Shown here: positions 22,233-34,314 of the stretch, piece after piece | Layout: each line of letters begins with the position of its first letter | Numbering within the stretch: the stretch's first letter is position 1 | DNA from: Psilocybe azurescens | Taxonomy: Eukaryota; Basidiomycota; Agaricomycetes; Agaricales; Agrocybaceae | Direction of reading: 5' to 3' | NCBI GenBank assembly: GCA_023853785.1 | Contig: JAJIRX010000221.1 | Span: 203,812-267,811, forward strand | DNA length: 64,000 bases | Position numbers and translations under genes: made by a program | The notes under the pieces: model-generated | The model's database searches: none | Seen by the model: only the letters and a program-made list of their open reading frames with translations | Told to the model about the DNA's origin: nothing

Positions 22233-23544
22233 CTTCTCATATACTCTACTCTTGTATAAGTTGTCGTTGAAATAGTTTTTGCTTTTGAATCCACATTTTT
22301 AGTGAGGGACTTCGAGTAGTGCGTCATAAAAAAATACATTATCTACCATGGGCTCGAGCATGTCAGATCCTGAGTTACTCGCCAAAAGTGATCTCGACAA
22401 TCTGGCGAAAAATCTCTTTTACAAGGCCATCTAGAAATACAAGGATTGTCGGATGTCAATGCAGCCAAAACAGGTCGATAGCATGCTACAAATAAGTTAC
22501 ACAAAGAGGAAGACAATAAAAGAAGATGGAAGAGACCGAAAGAGACAAAAAAGGAAACAGGAAAACATGGAGAAATCAGGCGTTACTCGGAGAGGTAAAA
22601 GACTCCCGGTATGGCAATGTGCAGAATTTTGCCAAAATGAATTATTTTTATGCTTTGTACCTGCCATTGTTGCAGTCCCTGAGAAGCACTCCAAAATCAG
22701 GTTTGATTGAGAAAGAGGATGGGAGGTGCCACCTGATAGGAATCAATCCGTTCGTCCTTTGATGGACACAAACAAACCTCGAAACACCTGACCAGTTAGC
22801 GCTCACTGCATAAAATGAGATATCTCATTTTAAATAAAATTCTTTAGTAGTCGGGTCTCGGGTGATATGTTAAATATGCGATTGGAGAGTATGATACCAC
22901 GATTCATGAAAGACGAGTGATAGTGGCGTGGACTATGTTACATGAAGACGAGCAACGAGCACTGCTAATCGCGTACTAAAGATGACTAGAAGGACTCACG
23001 AGGGTTAACTGACTAGAAACAGTATTCACGAATCAACCAGGCAGGCAGCAACGTCCAAAAAGGGGGTAATATACAAAAGAGATGAATGGAGATTGAATAA
23101 AAGGCTAGAATGGGGTTAAGAGATAGATGCGATGACAGATGTGTGTGATGGTCCAACTGTCATATGCAGATGGACTCATGACCATGCCGTTATCGCGTTG
23201 AGCGGGGCTAATGTGGTGGAGGAGAATCAGAATTTAGAAGAGGTGGAAAAGTGTGAAGTGCATGTCGTAGAGATGAATGGTGCTAGTGAACAACTACCTA
23301 CTAAATGTCTGCAAATTGTAAACGAAGAAAATATTGCATCGATGGAAAATTGGGGGAAACAAAAAAAAAATTGCGCAGATTAAATGGATTGTAGTTTGCA
23401 AGCAGAAAATGTCGATGTCAACGTCTCGTAGGATTTGAACCTCAACAAAGGAGAACAAAGCCAGATGCTCGTCCATGAAGATGGAACAAGCAATTGCCGG
23501 AGGGGAAAGATTCAGGAAGGTTAGATCGGGGTCGTGAATCGTTA
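22233..23544. other. intergenic, no supportable gene
   Basis: Open frames here are short and have no recognisable motif (for example the Lys/Arg-rich frame at 22453-22710). The stretch separates the right end of the CACTA-like element from the first KNH1-like gene. No tRNA or repeat pair was seen. Confidence 0.35.
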
Positions 23545-24775
23545 TTAAATCATGATGAGCATGATCATGGAGGTCATGCATAGTGAAAGAGTCTTGAAGC
23601 TCATAAATGTGTTATCAGCTTGATGCACAGACCAAGCTGCACTCGTCGATGATGCCGCTGTTGTAGACGGAGACGGTGAAGAAGAGGTAGAGGATACCGA
23701 TGAAGATGACTCCGAGGAGGAAGAAGACAAGGAGGAAGAAGACAACGAGTCCGACGACAACGACAACGACACGGACACAGGAGAAGTAGGTGTCGGTGAG
23801 GAAGACGAGCTCGAGTCCGATACCGTAGGTGAGGATGTCGATCCACCTGTTATCACGGAACCAGTAATAGGTATAGGCGTGGTGATCAGCGTCGACGAAG
23901 TAGGAGTGACCGCTGTACTGGAGTCCGGTTTCGTGGACGAGGATCCACCAGCGATTTGAGTGATGGCAAACGACGGACTCGTATTGCCGGAATCACCAAA
24001 TACTAAAATAGCAATGATAGTAAGAATAGATTGCTCCTTCGAGGACAAGAATAGTACACGAAATTGAGCAGATACTCACAGACGATGAGATAGTCTGAGC
24101 GGGGGTGACGTCCGGAACTGTAATTTTCACCTGTCCATCCCTAAGTTTGAATCCTTGAGCGAGAGGGTTGTCTGCGATTAAAAGGAAAAAAGGAAGAGTT
24201 TCATGAGCATAAGTTCAAAATGGAATGATTTCAACTTTCGATCGCGATCGAAGCATCACAGGGAGAGTGTCAATGAGGGATGCGGAGCTAGAGAAACACG
24301 GTCACATCCGAGCTGCAATCACCAGACCCGCGACGGACGCAGGCACAGCGACAAGCAGCTAGAGGCAGCCAGTTCCCAACGTGTGGGTTTCGATCGCAAG
24401 GTATTTGCAAATCCTCGTCGAACTCCAACCGCGTGGTAAATATGAGCTGGCTAAGACTTACTGAAGTCAAGGTTCAAACTGTTGGTCGAGTTGAAGCCAA
24501 GGATGACCTGCCCAATTGGATTCGTGATTTGTGAATCTGGCGGGAAATTGGACGTGTCCCTGTGGGTGGGGGCGGGTTGGAGAGGTCAGTTTTTGTCTTC
24601 GGGGTAACATAGCATGTAAGGCGCACCAGGTCACTGTCTGCACAGTCCCAACAGGCCACACTGTCTGCGCGTTAGGGCTTGTAATCCTCGGGGCAATTAC
24701 ATCGCGGCGGGATAGGGGAGAAGCATTGACAGAGAGAGCCAACAAGGCGACGAGCGTGGTGAAGATTGTGAACAT
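23545..24775 (-). CDS. KRE9/KNH1-like secreted protein with Ser/Thr-rich, GPI-anchor-type tail; one-base frameshift
   Basis: The exons are 24627-24775, 24462-24559, 24080-24171 and 23545-24002. The protein starts with a signal peptide (MFTIFTTLVALLALSVNA). The KRE9/KNH1-type domain (Pfam PF10342 family) follows: RITSPNAQTVWPVGTVQTVT, then WDTSN, ITNPIGQVILGF, VKITVPDVTP and FGDSGN. A long Ser/Thr-rich stretch and a hydrophobic C-terminus (MTSMIMLIMI) complete it, fitting a GPI-anchored wall or plasma-membrane protein. The exon lengths sum to 797 nt, one short of a codon multiple. The frame breaks at a run of five G at 24101-24105, where one more base would restore the expected DYLIV motif. 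A possible TATA box (TATAAAC) lies at 24881-24887. Family members are linked to cell-wall beta-glucan assembly in yeast; the mushroom function is not known. Confidence 0.8.
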
Positions 24776-26003
24776 GGCGTAGTTGGCTCAACGTGCAGAC
24801 TAGCGGGCAAAGGTCGTCAATGAACGTGGACGTAGTGGGGAGGACAAAGCGTCAACAGAGTTTCGTATGTTCGGGTCCATGTTTATACAGAGTAGCCCTG
24901 GGACCATGTGACTTTCAGGAATTATTGATGGCACACCCACGCCATACATTGATACAATTCATATTCACGTTCTCACATATGGCGGCATGCTTCTTTTACT
25001 CAGGACAAGTGAACTTCTGACAAGCTCAGGTACTCAGACCAGTAAATCTGTTTATGGGCGTAGAATAGAGTGTAGAAGGGCTTAGACGACTCAGTAGATG
25101 CCTTCGAAAGTGTAAGCCCGTGATTCCAAAATCCGAGATGCAAACAGCACAACTCTCGGAATCACAAAATCTCTCCTTGCCAAGGCCCAAGACGTAGTTC
25201 CTATTTTTTCTGGAGTCCAGGATCGACAGGATATGGATCCGCCATAGGTATAACAGCGCCTTACAGCATCAGACGCAATTACGGCACGTTGTCAGATGCA
25301 GTATGCACCTCGCATCAACAAAAGGCGGCAAAGTGTTTTGTGTATGAACCGCTAAACCCGTTCAAACAGATTCAATAACGTGAATGTGAAAATTAATAGT
25401 GAGGAGTGTCAGTCTGAGGCCTGTTCAGCGCCTTCGGTGAGTAGGCCAGGCCGGCTGGAGCTGTCAGGGGTCTGTCCTCCGCGTTTCATACATGCCGCTT
25501 CAGCCTTCGAAGGACGTGTAATGGGTCTCCAGAGCCGATGTTCACTGCATTTTTCAGAGGCAATCAATTTGACGAAATCTTCTCGCCGAGGACTGTTGTA
25601 ACGGATGCAGATCAGCCAATGATGAAGTCAACTTGAACAAATACAAGTTGCAGTCATGATTACGAGGATTAAAGAAGAGTACTATTATCTACAGGTGTAG
25701 ACCGGGGTGTAGAGGGTATTAGAGGGAATGTAAGGTACAGGGAGTTCGATAAAGTCCAACGATAGTCCGAGAAATGCAGGGTGGTAGTACAGCTTGTCGG
25801 GCCAAGAATTGAAGTGATACAGTACGCGAGTGTCCAAGAATTAGCGAAGAGGTGAATGCAGTGTCAATGAGGTTTGTCGTAAATGTGGTTTGTCGTAAAT
25901 GTGGTTAGGACAGGCCGGCTGAAATCATCAGGCGTCCATTTCATTATTTTTTGATACAAAAGTTCGTTGCGGGCGGTCTGCAGAGCTATTTCCGATGGGT
26001 TCT
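24776..26003. other. intergenic, no supportable gene
   Basis: This 1.2-kb stretch lies between two KNH1-like genes of the same strand. The only frames are short (such as 25380-25601 plus) and carry no motif. The first 110 bp hold the likely promoter of the gene that starts at 24775. A short direct duplication of the sequence TTTGTCGTAAATGTGGTT is present near 25875-25910. Confidence 0.35.
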
Positions 26004-26617
26004 TCAAACAGTTATTTCGAAGAAGTCACCAGTATTGCCCGAGTCGCCGAAGACTGTCAAACAGAGGCGGATCAGTCAGTAACAAGGTATCTTGCAGCGG
26101 AGATTGTCAAACACAAATCTATTCACCTAGGATCTGGTAATTCTTGCCAGCTTGGACTTCGGGAACCTTCACTTGGTGAGAACCGGAGAGAACATCCAGG
26201 TTGTCCGCAAGGGGGTGCTCTATAAGTCAAAAAAAGAAACTCATTTATTTAGTCACCAAATGCGACCCAAAGGATAACATACTGAAGTCAAGTTCGCCGT
26301 TGGTGACAAGAATGATCTTTGCATTCGTATTAGTGATCTGGGCAGGTGGATTCGATACATTCCTAGAAACGGATCACGTTGAGTAAATTTGCGCAAAGTC
26401 GTTGACCCAGGAGATTCGCATCCGCCTGCGTCCACCTAGAGGGTTTCACGTACCATGTAACGGTTTGCGTGGTGCCCACTTTCCAGACCGAGTGGCTATT
26501 CGGGAGAATGACAGGTGGTACGAACACATCGCGCCGCGATAGCTCGATAGGGGCTCCAGAGACCAGGGAGGCAAAGGCGAGGATGGCAAAGATGAAGGTA
26601 GAAATGAAAGAGTTCAT
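26004..26617 (-). CDS. small KRE9/KNH1-like secreted protein (128 aa)
   Basis: The four exons 26454-26617, 26283-26362, 26127-26219 and 26004-26053 sum to 387 nt with consistent phases, giving 128 residues and an intact frame. The start at 26617 places a signal peptide (MNSFISTFIFAILAFASLVS) at the N-terminus. The domain shows LPNSHSVWKVGTTQTVTW, AQITNTNAKIILV, HPLADNLDVLSGSHQVKVP and FGDSGNTGDFFEITV at the C-terminus. Unlike the paralogue at 23545-24775 there is no Ser/Thr tail or GPI signal, so it should be fully secreted. A TATA-like sequence lies about 95 bp upstream. The shared intron positions show that the four KNH1-like genes in this window are one family. Confidence 0.88.
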
Positions 26618-26710
26618 GGTGGTAGAAAGACTGGTAGTTTTGTATGAGGCTGTAGAGTATGTAGTGGGTGACCGGTGGGTGAAGAACATTTCATGGATCG
26701 ACAGGAGGTT

Positions 26711-26720
26711 TTATATAAAA
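26711..26720 (-). promoter_or_regulatory. TATA box of the KNH1-like gene starting at 26617
   Basis: On the minus strand the sequence reads TTTTATATAA, about 95 bp upstream of the start codon, a normal distance for a fungal core promoter. No other regulatory element was recognised. Confidence 0.5.
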
Positions 26721-29700
26721 AACGAGACATCATTGGGGTCGGCAGATGGATCGGAGCGGGCTGTGTCGTTTCCACTCATCAACAGCGCGCTCAACATCAA
26801 ACATTCCCACGCCTAAAATGACTCTTCTCTAATTTTATTTCTGTCTCTCGATTCATCCTCAGTTATTATTAACTCGACAGTTAACCTTCAGCGATAGCCT
26901 ACTGCCATTGTCCTCTACTTGGTGCTACCGCGTTCCGAATCCAGTTCTTTGCGTCCCATGGTTCAATCATCTCAATCTATCTGGATCGAGGAAGCGCGCT
27001 GCCGGAAACCCCCAGCCTTCGTGGAGCACGTTGTTAAGGTTCAGCCACAAGCAAAAAGGCTACAAGTCAACCTTTCGAGGGCTTTTGAACCCTGTATCAA
27101 CTCTCCTGGAATATGGCTCCTCTCAGCATGTGCGACCACGAAGCTCGTTCTGAGTTCTGCGCAGTCGGCTGACTGTCGGATGGTGGGTTTTGCCAGTGTG
27201 GAAGGACTAGGAAGACTAGATTAAACATGGCCTTTACGCAATCTTTGCAGATAGAAGCGAACCCTGCACTGATCATGAGCTCTTCCTGCTTGCAAATTCA
27301 CTAAAACGCCACTTTACCAGGAGCCAAAACACTCTATTCTGATTAGTATGACGAGACAAAGCATATCAGGGATCTTCTATGGCCATTAACACCCCCACTT
27401 CTACTATTGAATGCTCTCTGGGGTGGAGCTGCTTGACGCGTCTAGTGCATTCCTCTGTCTGTCTCAGAAATTTCCTCTTGAACTTGGAAAAATGAACTCA
27501 TTCTCTGCCGCCTTCGTATCCCTCCTGACTCCCCATGATCTCTATTCTGATGTTTATACTCTCAAGAACCACCCATGATCGCATTTCCGCTCCAACCGAA
27601 GAAGTTGATGACATTCATTTTGGTGTCATCAATGCGGCCCAGTCGGACGCAAGGCATAGCTCACATTTCAGGCGTGCCCAGTGGGAGATAGGGAAGGAGG
27701 CCAACTCAAAAAAAATCTCCGAATCTCCTGCAAATCTCCTTTGCACCTACTCTTCTCTCCCCCGGAGTACTTCCAAGCTTCCAAAGAGCACTGTTCGAGC
27801 CGTTGGGCAAATCGCTCAAACTCTTCATTGGGGCCCGCGATGACCGACGTCGCACGCGGGGAACTGTCAGACTTCCGTCTGTGGTTTCTCACTACCATTA
27901 GCAGTGAAGATGTCGCCGTTCATTGTGGGATCTTTGAAGTCTGATGTTTGACGCGGGATTGGGAACAATGAAGATCCTTCGGTAGATCCAGGGCTCGGCG
28001 GTCTCTCTGTGCATCGCATCTCCGCCATGCATTTCAATTCGTGCTGGGGTATGCCTGTGTTTTACATCCATGATATCACCAACGCATCATACCTCGCCCG
28101 AGGTACTGTATGAAAGTATGTATTTGATCTCATAAGAATGTAAGGGTGTGGTATCCCGATATCCCGCATCCTTTCCTCAATCGGTATACTCAATCGCAAC
28201 CGCTTATTTTCACTCGTTCTGTTTACTTCACCACTTTCTTCTTAATCAAGGGATTCTCTCACCAATCAGGGCAAGGATCGCAGGCTATGCGCTCGCTGCT
28301 GCACGTAATTCATATCCATCATGCTTCGCGACTCGTTCAACTGTATTGAGTATCCAATCTCTTATTCATCGATTCGTTGGCCCTTTGCGCGCAGAACGGA
28401 CACTGTTTGCACCCGGGACTGCTTATCGCCTTCCACTGCTTTCTCAATACACTTGCAGCATGTATCAAGTAGTAGATCTCTCTTCCAACTCATTCACATC
28501 CTCTAGCCAGTTCAATTGAATTCTGACTCTATTCCTCTGTTCCGTTCCCCGCACTCTAGTAGGCGATCGTATGTGCACTGTGAAGCGTGCCTTTTGGAGA
28601 GGAGGCTGTAGCAGGATAGACGGCTATGATGCGTGTCATTCAGCTTCCTTGCATTCGGATTAGCGGGAATAACCAGCGGTGAATACAGAGCAGCTGCACC
28701 TAAATGCCGACAGTAGCTTGTACAATACTAGCGTCACTATAGTCACTGGGCCTTGGTCAAAATTGTTGCAGGGGCTGTATCTCCCCTATCTTGTGGCGCC
28801 TAAGGGCAGGCTTCATAGGGTGCTCCATCGCGTGTCTCATTGATTCGGTTTCAACTCTCGTACGCCTATTTCAAACCTTGAGCTTTGCGCCGAGTTTGAA
28901 TTGAGAGAGATGACGAGCGCATTATGGCGGGTTATCGTCCAGGCGTGTGTCAGGTGTTAGGAGCCGACCTACACTCCTTCGATGACCGGGCGCGCAACTT
29001 CTTAGTTGTAAAGTCATTTAACGTATTATACTAATTTTATCTACTGTCATGTGGTACTACTAAGCGCGGAGACTGGACATATGCTCTCGCAGATTTCGTG
29101 AGTGGTGGGCAAAGGGGTCGCTTTTTATAATAGCTGTGGTTCTATTGGACACGTCCCGGCGGATCTTGACTGGGTCGATCGAGTTCATGGTGCAACAAGG
29201 TCGGCTAAATGTTTCTCATCTTCATTGTTTCAACGACATACTTCACTTTGCCTCTTCAAAACATACCCGGGCACATGGACTGTAGCCTCTCAGCAGCATG
29301 CACAGCTGTATTATTCCAAACTGAACAACAAATCACTGCATGAGGACTCATGCCATGAGCTTTGCATGAGACAATCTAACCTCAAGCGAGTGTGAGTATA
29401 ATCTATAATGAACTGCGGCTGCATACGTACTTTGAGTAATAGCGTTGGGTAAGATTCAGTGCTCCCATTGGGTAGACATCACAAGACCACATTATCTTCT
29501 CGATTTCTTTTTAGACGCCTCAGGTTATTCGGCCCTGCCTTCCTCTCTGCCACTGAGTCCAAATGCCGAAGTCTATCTGTCGAAGCGAGTCTTATATTCT
29601 GAGCTCTTACCATACATATTCTGATAGTTTTTGAGTAGTTTCGGCTTAAATACGAAGCGACAAACAAGCTAACAAAATATTGAATGAGATAAGTTGACAC

Positions 29701-31651
29701 CTAATATCTGGCCAACTCCCTCGAAAAAACCGGGCACAGTAGCCCATCTCGGTGTTCTTTGTAACTAACAGTGCTCTGCTTTGCAGTAACAACTGGCAGC
29801 AGCGATCCGCAGTATCTTTCAGTGCACTGTTACGTGCGGGCATGTCTACAGCCTACAGGCCGACATCACAGGGGGGCGCCAAGTAAGCGATTTATTTTTA
29901 GCACACAGCTGACACTGGGCGGCTGAAATATCGCATGTGTACTCTACGCCTACATATATTTGGAGACTGTTGCCAGTGCTACCGGTGTATTCTGGTACCG
30001 TGCGATTATGAAGTATCTATCGGTCATATGTAGATCAAACTGACGGAACGGCAGGCATTGGTTTTGACATCCGAGATTGACATTTATTATGCTGATGTGT
30101 AGTTACCAGTGAGAATGAGCGGTTCCGACAAGCAGCTAGTATGCTGTTTGCTATCATTCAGCACATTTGAATGATACATTGCTTGTTTGTCCACCGGTAT
30201 AATTTGCGAGCCTTCACCTATGAAATTTATCACTTCCTGTCACAATTTGTATCCAAGATATGTCCAGAAGTCCGAGTCATTAAGTAACACCAGAGCCGCT
30301 CCGTTGAAGACATAAATAAGCCCAACAATGTCCATTTATTATTATCTGGCATACGAGCAAGTTGCCCTGCCAGAATTGTGTGCAGAGCTGAAGAAATACA
30401 GAAATATCGTTACGAGTAAGAATCAAATCGTCGACATAGGAACCCGGAGTGGTTGGTGAATCGATGGACAGGAGCCCACAGGATATGTTGTTTCAGTTGC
30501 TGCGCATCCAGCTATCTGGATGGATTCAGAACTGATAGGTAAAGCCAGTATCATCAACTCTATTAACTGATTTCTGCGTTGACCATGACTGTGGCCGATG
30601 GGTGGCCTAAGCGGAAGCCTCGCTGGTAAGGATGCAAAATGTATATCCCATCCTACTGGGCAAAAAATATAAAGTACACCTACATGCCCATACAGCGTAC
30701 AACTACTTGGTGACACTGCGGGCATGGGCTTATATACTGAGGTGGTACAGGGTAAACTAATGGATAATCACCACTGTCACCATCAGTCATAACCACTAAT
30801 TACCAATTCAATACAGAGCTGATACAGTGTAAAAGAAAGTTTCCAATCTGAGTAAAAAGAATTTACCTCAATGGGGGCCAGTGTCCCTGGGCATGCGCAT
30901 TTAAATACTTGCGCTAATATTGGATGGAGCGTGGGAAAGTGTGTCGCGCGACAACGAGATCTTCATCCGGATACATTTTGTATAAGCTGTACATGTGTGG
31001 TTTCAGCTTTGATTTGTGCTTCGAATGGTATTGTGACAATCTACGACGAATTGGAAGACAGGTGAGAGTGTATATGATATTAATGGTTTCAGCAACAATG
31101 ATGCGTCAAAACGCATACTCTGAATCATAACTCTTAATTGTCATACCCAAACCGTTGGACTAAGTATTTGAACTCAATCTCGGATTACCCTGCAACTGAA
31201 CGGTATATTTACACTGTACCGGCTCGAGTATTTATGGAATTTCGGGGCGATATATTGTAACTGTAACTGAGTGCAGTACATGTCGCTTACATTTACCATG
31301 TATTGCCTAATTTAATCACGCTTTACTCAAAAGTTATAGCCAATGCCCGTAGTGTGAGTAAGATGTGCAAGGGTGAATGACTGTCGTGGCTTGAGAAAGA
31401 CGTCAACGGTCCTGATGCTCACAGGTGTAATTATAGCTTAGACCACATGAAGGGCTAGGCCCCCACGGGCGCTAACCGCATTCGATGATTCCGACATTCA
31501 CTCCACAAGCACTTTCTGTGTGGCTATTGTAATCTCTTAGCCTGAGACTCGTGATTTGAGGCTTCTCGTTACGGCTCGGTAAGGCCATTCATTTTCTACG
31601 CTCTCTCCAGTGAAAGAAGGGAGAATCGAGATCGGTACAGGAAGGACCAGT
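26721..31651. other. gene-poor 4.9-kb stretch
   Basis: No frame longer than about 125 codons occurs. The ones present (27535-27843, 28148-28519 plus and others) lack motifs and consistent splicing. An isolated signal-like start (MNSFSAAFVSLLTP near 27492) is followed by a stop after 28 codons. No long repeat, tRNA or terminal inverted repeat was seen. It may be old transposon debris between the KNH1-like pair and the lipid gene. Confidence 0.35.
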
Positions 31652-33886
31652 TTAATCGTACACATCGCACCCGTACTCCTGGTTACCTTCGCGCACGAAA
31701 GTCATAACATGATCTGCCGCAAGAATTAGTGAAAGGAACTGAAAGAGTTGAAGACCATGACTTACCTCCTAATGTCCGCGTCGTGAATCCTACTTCGCAA
31801 TAGCAATAATAATCTGTATCTCAAAATCAGATTATGTCCTTAAACTAGAATCATCAATTATAAACACTCACATATCCACTTTCGCTTAAAAACTTCAATT
31901 TCATCCCTGCTCAGCGTCGCGGTCCCTCCCGAGATTCCCGCCTTCTCTCTTCTTTCTGTATACTCCTTCTGCAGAGCGGGAACGATAGCAGTCTCGAATC
32001 TATCCACGAAACGCCTCCGCCATTCTCTAAGAGTTCGTGCGTAGTGGGGGCCGATGTTATCTACAGATTCTACTATCAGGCTCCCTTTTGAGCCAGACAT
32101 CAATGTTGTCATGAGGAATGTTAGGGTTGGTAGAAATCCTCCAGGGAAGACTATGGAGAGTATTTGGTTAGTCTCGTAGCTTGACCGACGTGAGAACAAA
32201 CTCACTCTGTATTTCATGTATATCTTCTATTAGGTGATAACTCTAGCTCATAGTTTGAATGTATTTGCTTACCCATTTCCGAATAAAGTCGATCTCTTGT
32301 ATGTATCTATCGAATCCTACGAAGAACGATAACGATAAGGCCTCAGTAATTCCAATTAGCAAAGATAGTACTCACTTGCTTCTGGTATGCTGATGACCTG
32401 CACCACACCGACTGCGCCTTTTTTCTCCAGCGCCCAATCTACAATCTTCCAGTACCCTTCTAAAAACTCCCTTCCGACCGCCTCTATCATTTCTATGCTT
32501 ACAAAGCGTGAGAAACGACCCTGCCACTCGGGAGGCATGCTCCTGTAGTCCATTAAATGAACGGTGATCCGACTGTCCAATCCCAGAGTAGATATGCGTT
32601 GCTCCGCCAGAACCTTCTGTGCACTCGATAGCGTGATCGTATCAATTTCGACGTGTGGGTACTGCTGTGCGATGCGAATAGCGAGCGCACCCCAGCCTGT
32701 CCCTATCTCAAGAATGCGGACAGGGGTGCCCTGATTTGAACCCGAGGGCGGCGGCCCCGGAACGTGAAGTTTGTCAATGATATGCTGAAGCTTGCGTATC
32801 TGGGCGGCAAATAGGGGATCATCGTTCGTTTCGGTGCTGGCGTTGGAAGGATCATAGTCCGTAGCTAGTACGAGCGAATCTGATAGTGTGTCACATGGCT
32901 CTGATGAAGGTGGTGACGGTGGGAGTGGGAGTGTAGGTTCACACTCGGAAGTGAGACGTTTGAGAGACTGTCCGCCACTCCATTGATTTTGAACCTCCTT
33001 TCCCTCTGCGAGATCGCCGTCCAACTCGGGGAAGATAGCGCAAGAATAGGTCATGTCTTCTGACAAGAAGCCTTGAGAAACGATTGAAAGAAGTTAATTT
33101 TCTGGCTCTATTAACGTGCGACATGCTTGCCTGCGAACATATCATTTGAGATGTCATAGTGAGCGGAGATGTTAGAGCGCGAGTTCCCAATTGTATTGAG
33201 GAAGCGATAGGAAGTGATTTTTGTGGGAGCGTAAAGAGGAAAGAGATACGCGAGTCCATATTTGACAGGTTTTCTCTGTTTTCTAAAAATATCTTGTTAT
33301 TACACCACGCGATCAGGGAGGCAATTTCTTGAAAGTCTCAAAATTATCACTGACCTGAAACAACGTTACAAGATTGTCGCATTCAACGTCCCCGTACATG
33401 TAGGCCTCAGCAAATCCTAGGTCCCCCATAGCGCAAAGACGGACCCAAAAGGCATCATTGACGATGCGAAGTTCTGCCTTTAGTTCGGGTCGCGTGTTCG
33501 TTTGACTTGGGTCCTGACCGTTGTCAGGTTGAGGGATAGGAAACGTATAGATGTGGGAGTATGTCAGAACGCGAAGTTGGCCTATCGTAATCCTTTGCAT
33601 CAACCTGTTGGATTGAAATCGGTCGTGAACTACAAATGCCTTGAATCACAAGAAAGAAAACGTACGTGACTACCGCAGCTTCTGCAAGACGGGCGATGGG
33701 TGTCCAACTTGTCTTGAATGCAGCCTCGGTAACGCGATTCCAGGCTCTATCTGCCAGTGCAGATACGGAGAATGGAGCCTTTGCGTCGGGTAGATCATCC
33801 ATTGTGATGAAGGGGAGAACAGAGTAGGAGGCATTGTCAACTTTCCATCTCTTCTTAAATAGTTTCCTGGACCAATCAGGAAACAT
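31652..33886 (-). CDS. cyclopropane-fatty-acyl-phospholipid synthase-like SAM methyltransferase
   Basis: The enzyme family adds a methylene bridge from S-adenosylmethionine to double bonds of membrane lipid acyl chains; related fungal proteins act on lipids in the membrane. The N-terminal part contains FAEAYMYGDVECDNLVTLF. The next part has ISAHYDISNDMFAGFLSEDM and TYSCAIFPEL, where the lipid-binding motif is expected. The SAM site is RILEIGTGWGALAIRIAQQY, followed by FSRFVSIEMIEAVGREFLEG and FPGGFLPTLTFL. It ends at EYGCDVYD with a stop at 31652. A low-complexity insert (residues PLPPSPPSSEP) splits the domain. At least seven introns are present, one (33072-33130) with a GC-AG donor. The frame slips once near 33235, in a run of three G, and exon phases near 32280 are unresolved. 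The start at 33886 is the first ATG of the open exon. Confidence 0.85.
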
Positions 33887-34314
33887 GGTTGCTCAATTCG
33901 ATCCTTTCCCTCGCCTGGGTCATCGGGCATCCAGTTTGATCACGATCGGCTCTTGGTTTCCATAATGGGCATCTCTAATTTGTTCCTGCTCGGCCATAAT
34001 AACAATTCCATGTTGTTTCCTGTCCGATATGGCCGCGCAATTGCAACCGTCGACAATATTCGAGGACAAGCTGTCGAGATTGTGAATTACAATGATTACA
34101 TCCCTGGAGTAGTCCATCCATATCAGAGAATTCCGAAGCCGGACTTTCATTCATACCTCGACCTTAAAAAAAATGATGTATACACTCCCATTGGTATTTA
34201 CTACACAGATATATGGACCGCCATAAAGTTACCCAGTGCTCGAAATGTATAAATAAAATAAAAATACGACTCCCTAATCATACAAATTATCAGTAAAACG
34301 AAACTGATTCCGCG
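33887..34314. other. intergenic between lipid gene and Rif1-like gene
   Basis: This 430-bp gap is the promoter region of the gene at 31652-33886 and the downstream region of the gene at 34315-39165. A plus-strand frame of 99 codons at 33953 has no motif and I do not call it. Confidence 0.4.

Noticed and set aside
23601..23846. Arg/His-rich minus-strand frame
   Set aside because: It is the wrong frame of the Ser/Thr-rich exon of the KNH1-like gene; the FGDSGN frame is continuous with a GPI-type tail.
33953..34252. Plus-strand frame of 99 codons between the lipid and Rif1-like genes
   Set aside because: It has no motif or promoter and overlaps the likely promoter of the minus-strand lipid gene.
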